From Lycorma delicatula (Eukaryota > Arthropoda > Insecta > Hemiptera > Fulgoridae), in assembly GCF_047948215.1 (NCBI RefSeq), contig NC_134456.1:68908029-68972028 (forward strand): a stretch of 64,000 bases of DNA, in the 5' to 3' direction. The notes under the pieces are model-generated. The model saw only the letters and a program-made list of their open reading frames with translations. It was not told the DNA's origin and searched no databases. Below are positions 59,690 through 64,000 of the stretch, one piece after another; the stretch's first letter is position 1, and each line of letters opens with the position of its first letter. A program made the position numbers and the translations under genes.

Positions 59690-59960
59690 ATTATTTAATA
59701 ATCCACACAACAATGTAGCCTTGCTGGAGTTAGAAAGGCTTAGAAATATTCAAAAGCCTTATTGAAGACACATTTCTACTGCAACGCCCCCTGGTGGCTT
59801 GTAACACTAATCTAAGGACCTTTTCTGCAGTGATACCTATGTAATACAAAAAACCGCATCGAAATCGGTCCAATAGTTTTTGAGGAAGATGGTAACAGAC
59901 ATACACACAACCTCTTACACCACTCGCATATACCGCCTCCGTTCCGTCGTGGGTAATTTT
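59690..59960. repeat. Probable transposon-derived segment, unclassified
   Basis: Balanced sequence includes CGCCCCCTGGTGGC and GCATCGAAATCGGTCCAATA followed by CAGACATACACACA. Phrases of the form ATCGAAATCGGTCCA...AACAGACATACA recur in many insect transposon tails. No second copy occurs in the window, so the call rests on resemblance only. Confidence 0.4.
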
Positions 59961-61429
59961 AGTACCTAGTAGGATTTAAATTCATTTATTGCCCAATTTA
60001 AACGAAATTACGATGTATAAACTTTTTGTATTACCATTCTAAACTTTTTGTATTCCAACTGTATTCACAGTAATTAGGGAAATTCTTTGATTAAACTTTT
60101 TAAGAACATAATTTACAATTTTCATTTTCCGAATAAAATATTCTCAAACCTAAACAAAGTGTTCCATAAAGAATCGATCAAGAAATTGAATTAAGAATAC
60201 CCAATTACTTATCAAATATTACTGTTTGTATATAGTATAATGTTACAAACATTTAAGTGGAATTAAATGTAAAACATTTTCCTTAAAGAACTCGTCCCCA
60301 CGAAAAGCTGACCATGGGGTATTTAAAACTTTTTGCAATATAGTACACTAATTAATTTAGTAACCATTATTGTTACAATTTAAAGGATTAAGTTAAATAT
60401 CTATTTAAACATAAAGTGAATAAATTAACAAAATTAAAAGAATCAAAAAGTTGTTTTTTATGTTTCTTTAAATTATAATTGTAACGCGTGTAGATTAAGT
60501 AAAAAATTATTTAACTATACTAAAATTGCTTATACAAAAAAAAATCTATATATAAGCTGTTCATAACAATAAATATAACTATACATCTGTAATAAAGCAA
60601 GTGTTTGAACAATAGAATACAAAGAGAATATTATTTATAAACATATTTATTTATATATATCACTTTATTTAAATAAATGGATCCAATCTAATCATCTCTA
60701 CAATTTTTATTTTTAAATTGTATGTTAATTACTTTTTAAAAATAAACCCTAGAATATTTTAAGAATTTACTGCTATCATGGTATGTACTTTTTTGTATCT
60801 CCAAGTAAATAACTCTTAGAATCTGTAGGAAAATAATAAAAATAAATTTTGTTTTCTTGATAAATACGAGTTTGAGATGAATAAAATTTCTTACATGATT
60901 GTATACAGTAGAAAAAAAAATCGTTTTGATTAAGTAACACATCTAGGAACGGTGATGAGTATTTCTACTTCATCAAATTTAATAATAAATATCGAAAACT
61001 TATGAAAATAATAAAGAAATAAGCCGACTTATTTGGGGGAAAATAATGTTTTAATTTTGACTAAAAAATGTTTTGACTTTTCATGTTTTGACTAAAAAAT
61101 TTCGTTAAATTATTTTCATGGCATTCTCCCTGTCGCAATAAAAAATACCACTCTGTTCATGTATCCTTCATATGTAATTGTGTATTTATTTACATTCTTT
61201 CCTTTATAATAAATAATTTTATTAAAATTTTCAGTAAAGACTACAATGTTGTTGCCAGATTTAAGTAAGAGCATTATTTAATATTTTCTTTTATATTATT
61301 ATAGACAATGGTCCCTTACGGAAAAGAAAAATGTGTAGCTTAGAATGGAAACATTAGCCTTATTCATGCGAGAAGCGTTAAATAAAACTGTAACTTACTC
61401 GAGTAAAGGGTTATTTAAATGATTGTTTT
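59961..61429. other. AT-rich DNA, no gene recognised
   Basis: No supported feature. Confidence 0.5.
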
Positions 61430-61930
61430 AAGCCATTCTGTGGAGGAGAAAGCGAGAGAGTGATAGTATACGAGTAAGCGAACGGCGATGTTAGACGAAG
61501 AGGGAGTGTAAAGCCGAGCAAATGAATGTTTTGGAACGTTGTGTTCTGTACGGGGACTTAGGGCAGCGAGTGCATTAGGTCTGGCAACTTGGTTGTTCAG
61601 AGAACCATTTTCAATTCCCTCATTAACCCCCCACACGGTCCAGGCGACCGGGCGACCGTAGACCGAGCCGTATCCCTATCCCTGTGCCCGCTATTCCTGG
61701 TTCTGCGAGAGGGCGTTGTGGAGGCGACCCAGAGCAATGATAAATGTTATGCCTCCCGACGACCTCTCCCTGCCGTACACTTATGCACCCGCATATCCTG
61801 CCACCCCTTTCCGTTAAACATACTTTTTCATCGACTCATATCTGCGGAACTAAACAGACCAATAATCTTCGATAAAGGTTTTATTGATGGAATGGGATCG
61901 GTTATGGTAACAACGTCCCTAAATGTATAG
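61430..61930. other. Largest GC-rich island, candidate regulatory element or exon
   Basis: About 500 bp with sharply higher G+C than either side. The left part has GAGAGAG (61454-61460), the middle is C/G-rich (61620-61730), and the right part has CGATAAAGGTTTTATTGATGG. A plus frame at 61589-61930 is open for 113 codons and a minus frame at 61415-61636 for 73. The plus product (with VDRAVSLSLCPLFLVLREGV) begins at a non-ATG codon and matches nothing I know. A conserved enhancer seems as likely as an exon. Confidence 0.35.
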
Positions 61931-64000
61931 TTGCCGCGTTTTAATTCCATTTCCTGTGTTTTAGCCCAAAAGTGACCCGTAATAAAATCTGTGTTTTGAA
62001 CGACCTATTAGTTATTATTAATTGCATTTCCCATTTTCCATTTAGGAGAATGAAGATTGTATTCGTAAAAATTAACAAACTCTTCCATTTTTCCATTATC
62101 TTCTTTTTTTTTACTTTTATGTCCTCCATATATTCTATTCCCATTTAGAAACGATAATACATTTATTAACTTAAATAGAAAATCTGAACTGTTAAAGTTA
62201 TTATTGCACCTTTCTCTTTTATTACTAACATTTTATTGTATTGTACTTTAATTTTTAAACGTACTCAAATACACTGTATTTTGTGTATTGTATGTATCAG
62301 TATTCCGGTTATTTCTTTAAAAATTCAGATTAAACGATTTATTAACGTAAAATCACGTTGTTGTTTGCAAGGATCTATATTTAACTTTCAACATGTTAGT
62401 GATTTTTTTTTTTTCACATTAACATAAAAAAGTAAATAAACTTTTGTGTTGTCTTAAACAGAAATATTTATATAAAATTTAGTCTTTTATTGAAAAAAAA
62501 ATTTATTGTCACAAGAAACAACTATATTTTTTAAAAACGTTAAATAACTATTCCTGATCGGAAAATTGGTGAAAATGGCTGATAACTGGAAAACCGTACT
62601 GAAAAATGATTCATATCCAATGAGAAAGTTACATGTAGGTTAAAAATTATACATATTTTGTGTTTTGCGAGGGAATAACTTGAGCTAGCTTTAAAAGAAT
62701 TCAGTGAAGGGAAATTTTCTTTAATTTTCTTCCAATTTAATTTATTGTCAAAATTCTTCAGTTCGTTCCGCCACTTAGTTTTGTTGGTTGTTTAATTTGT
62801 TTCACTGTTTCTTTGCTTGATTAGTGATTCTTAAGACTTAATGTGTGATTGAGGATTATTTTTTGGTGTTTTCTTGGCTTTTTATGTTGAATTTTATTAA
62901 TGTTCCTTGTTCTGTTCTTTGAATGTACTTATTTTTATTTTTATATATTGTATTTTTTTTTTATTATAGATTTATGTATATTTTATAAGACTTATGTATA
63001 CATATATAGTTCTTTGAGAAATTTCAACGGAAACCCCTCTGCATATCTTTTTTTTTTATTCAAATTTACTTGTCGTTCAGGTAAATTGGAACCGACTGTA
63101 AATTAAACACTGCGGCAAAATGAAAATAGATTAAAAAATTTGTGATTAAAAAAAAGATGATAAGGGAATAAAATATATGTGTAAAAAACAAGTATGTGAA
63201 TAAAAAAAATATATAAAATATAAAAAAATATTTATATATTTTATATATAAAAAATATATTCTAATATAATCTTGAATTTGTAATTTAATACGTGTAATGA
63301 TAATAAAATTTCTATTTTATTGGATTTAGATTGAATTACTGTTACAGACTAACAAAGAGGGTATTTAAATATTTGTCTATGAAAATTTTGTTGATACTCG
63401 TAATAATGATAGTATAAAATGTAATAAAAATATTTATTTCTATTTGCCTATTCAGTTTGAAAATTAAATGTAAATAAATTAAGTTAACTTAATTTAGAAT
63501 TATAAAATGATAAATTAAAAAAAAAATACAAAATTAAAATTTGATTACTTCAATATTACTTTTTTTACAGATAAAATTTTTTACCGATAAGAAAATGAGC
63601 TAAATGTAAGTTTGATTTCAATGATTGATTGTCCTTACTGGAAATCAAGATAATCGGATATTACTGGTTATCAGCTAATTACATTGTTTACTTTGTAATT
63701 GGTTTTCCTATTACTTCTACGATTTGTATAGAGTTAGGTTCTTATTTCTTATTATGTAAATTGTAAGCTTTGATTTTCTAAAAATTATATAAAAAATTTC
63801 TGAGTTTGTCCAAATGGTATTCTGATTGTTTTAATTGTTAAGCTAGTTTCTGTAGCAAATAGACAACTTATTAAAATATATATATTCGAAGTTGTACATT
63901 GTTCCGGTTAAAAAAGTCGTTTATTGGTTTTAAAATTTGATCTTTCTTAGATTTCAGCACGATTTTTTTTACGTACAGCATTCTTAAAGACATAATAATC
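61931..64000. other. AT-rich DNA, no gene recognised
   Basis: This ends the window with extreme AT content, long A/T runs and chance ORFs of 60-70 codons. Nothing else is supported. Confidence 0.55.

Overview
This is a strongly AT-rich stretch of animal nuclear DNA. It has long A and T runs, microsatellites, 5'-truncated non-LTR retrotransposons, tRNA-derived SINEs and Tc1/mariner-type relics. The combination points to an insect. The SINE heads and tails resemble ones I associate with large-genome hemipterans (planthopper/leafhopper type), but that is an inference from memory and not a database match. I find no host protein-coding gene, no true tRNA or rRNA gene, no CRISPR array and no bacterial-type operon. 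The window reads as an intergenic desert or a very large intron.

Layout. At 0-5 kb there is a pair of diverged direct repeats split by a 5'-truncated LINE with an 11-bp target-site duplication, followed by a SINE 3' fragment. At 8-9 kb a long inverted repeat sits against a CA/TA microsatellite. At 21-22 kb and 26.2-27.4 kb lie two LINE 3' ends of different clades: a Jockey-like one with an RNase H domain and an R1-like one with a C-terminal zinc-knuckle-like motif. A SINE with a clean 9-bp target-site duplication precedes the second. A dispersed repeat of about 650 bp occurs at 23.8-24.5 kb and again at 58.05-58.73 kb. At 29.4-29.9 kb a GC-rich island carries an unrecognised 102-codon ORF. 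From 30 to 44 kb the DNA is mostly empty and AT-rich, with several compositional islands and a (CA)n tract of about 100 bp. From 44.8 to 60 kb repeats are dense: two SINEs of a second family, nested inverted SINE pieces, a decayed LINE reverse transcriptase on the minus strand, twin perfect hairpins, a 465-bp fold-back element, a transposon flanked by TA with long inverted ends, a second transposase relic, and a long inverted repeat with a 40-bp tandem duplication.

Two things are not explained by known transposons. First, about fifteen islands of 150-500 bp are clearly richer in G+C than their surroundings, lack convincing ORFs, and in some cases carry sites matching well-known factor consensuses (CRE, kappaB/Dorsal, POU octamer, forkhead- and Hox-type). 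They are candidates for conserved regulatory DNA, but only alignment could show this. Second, there are several perfect palindromes or hairpins with loops of 0-4 nt, which look like products of template-switch mutation. I did not find a convincing new multi-gene system; the notable material is repeat architecture and candidate non-coding elements.
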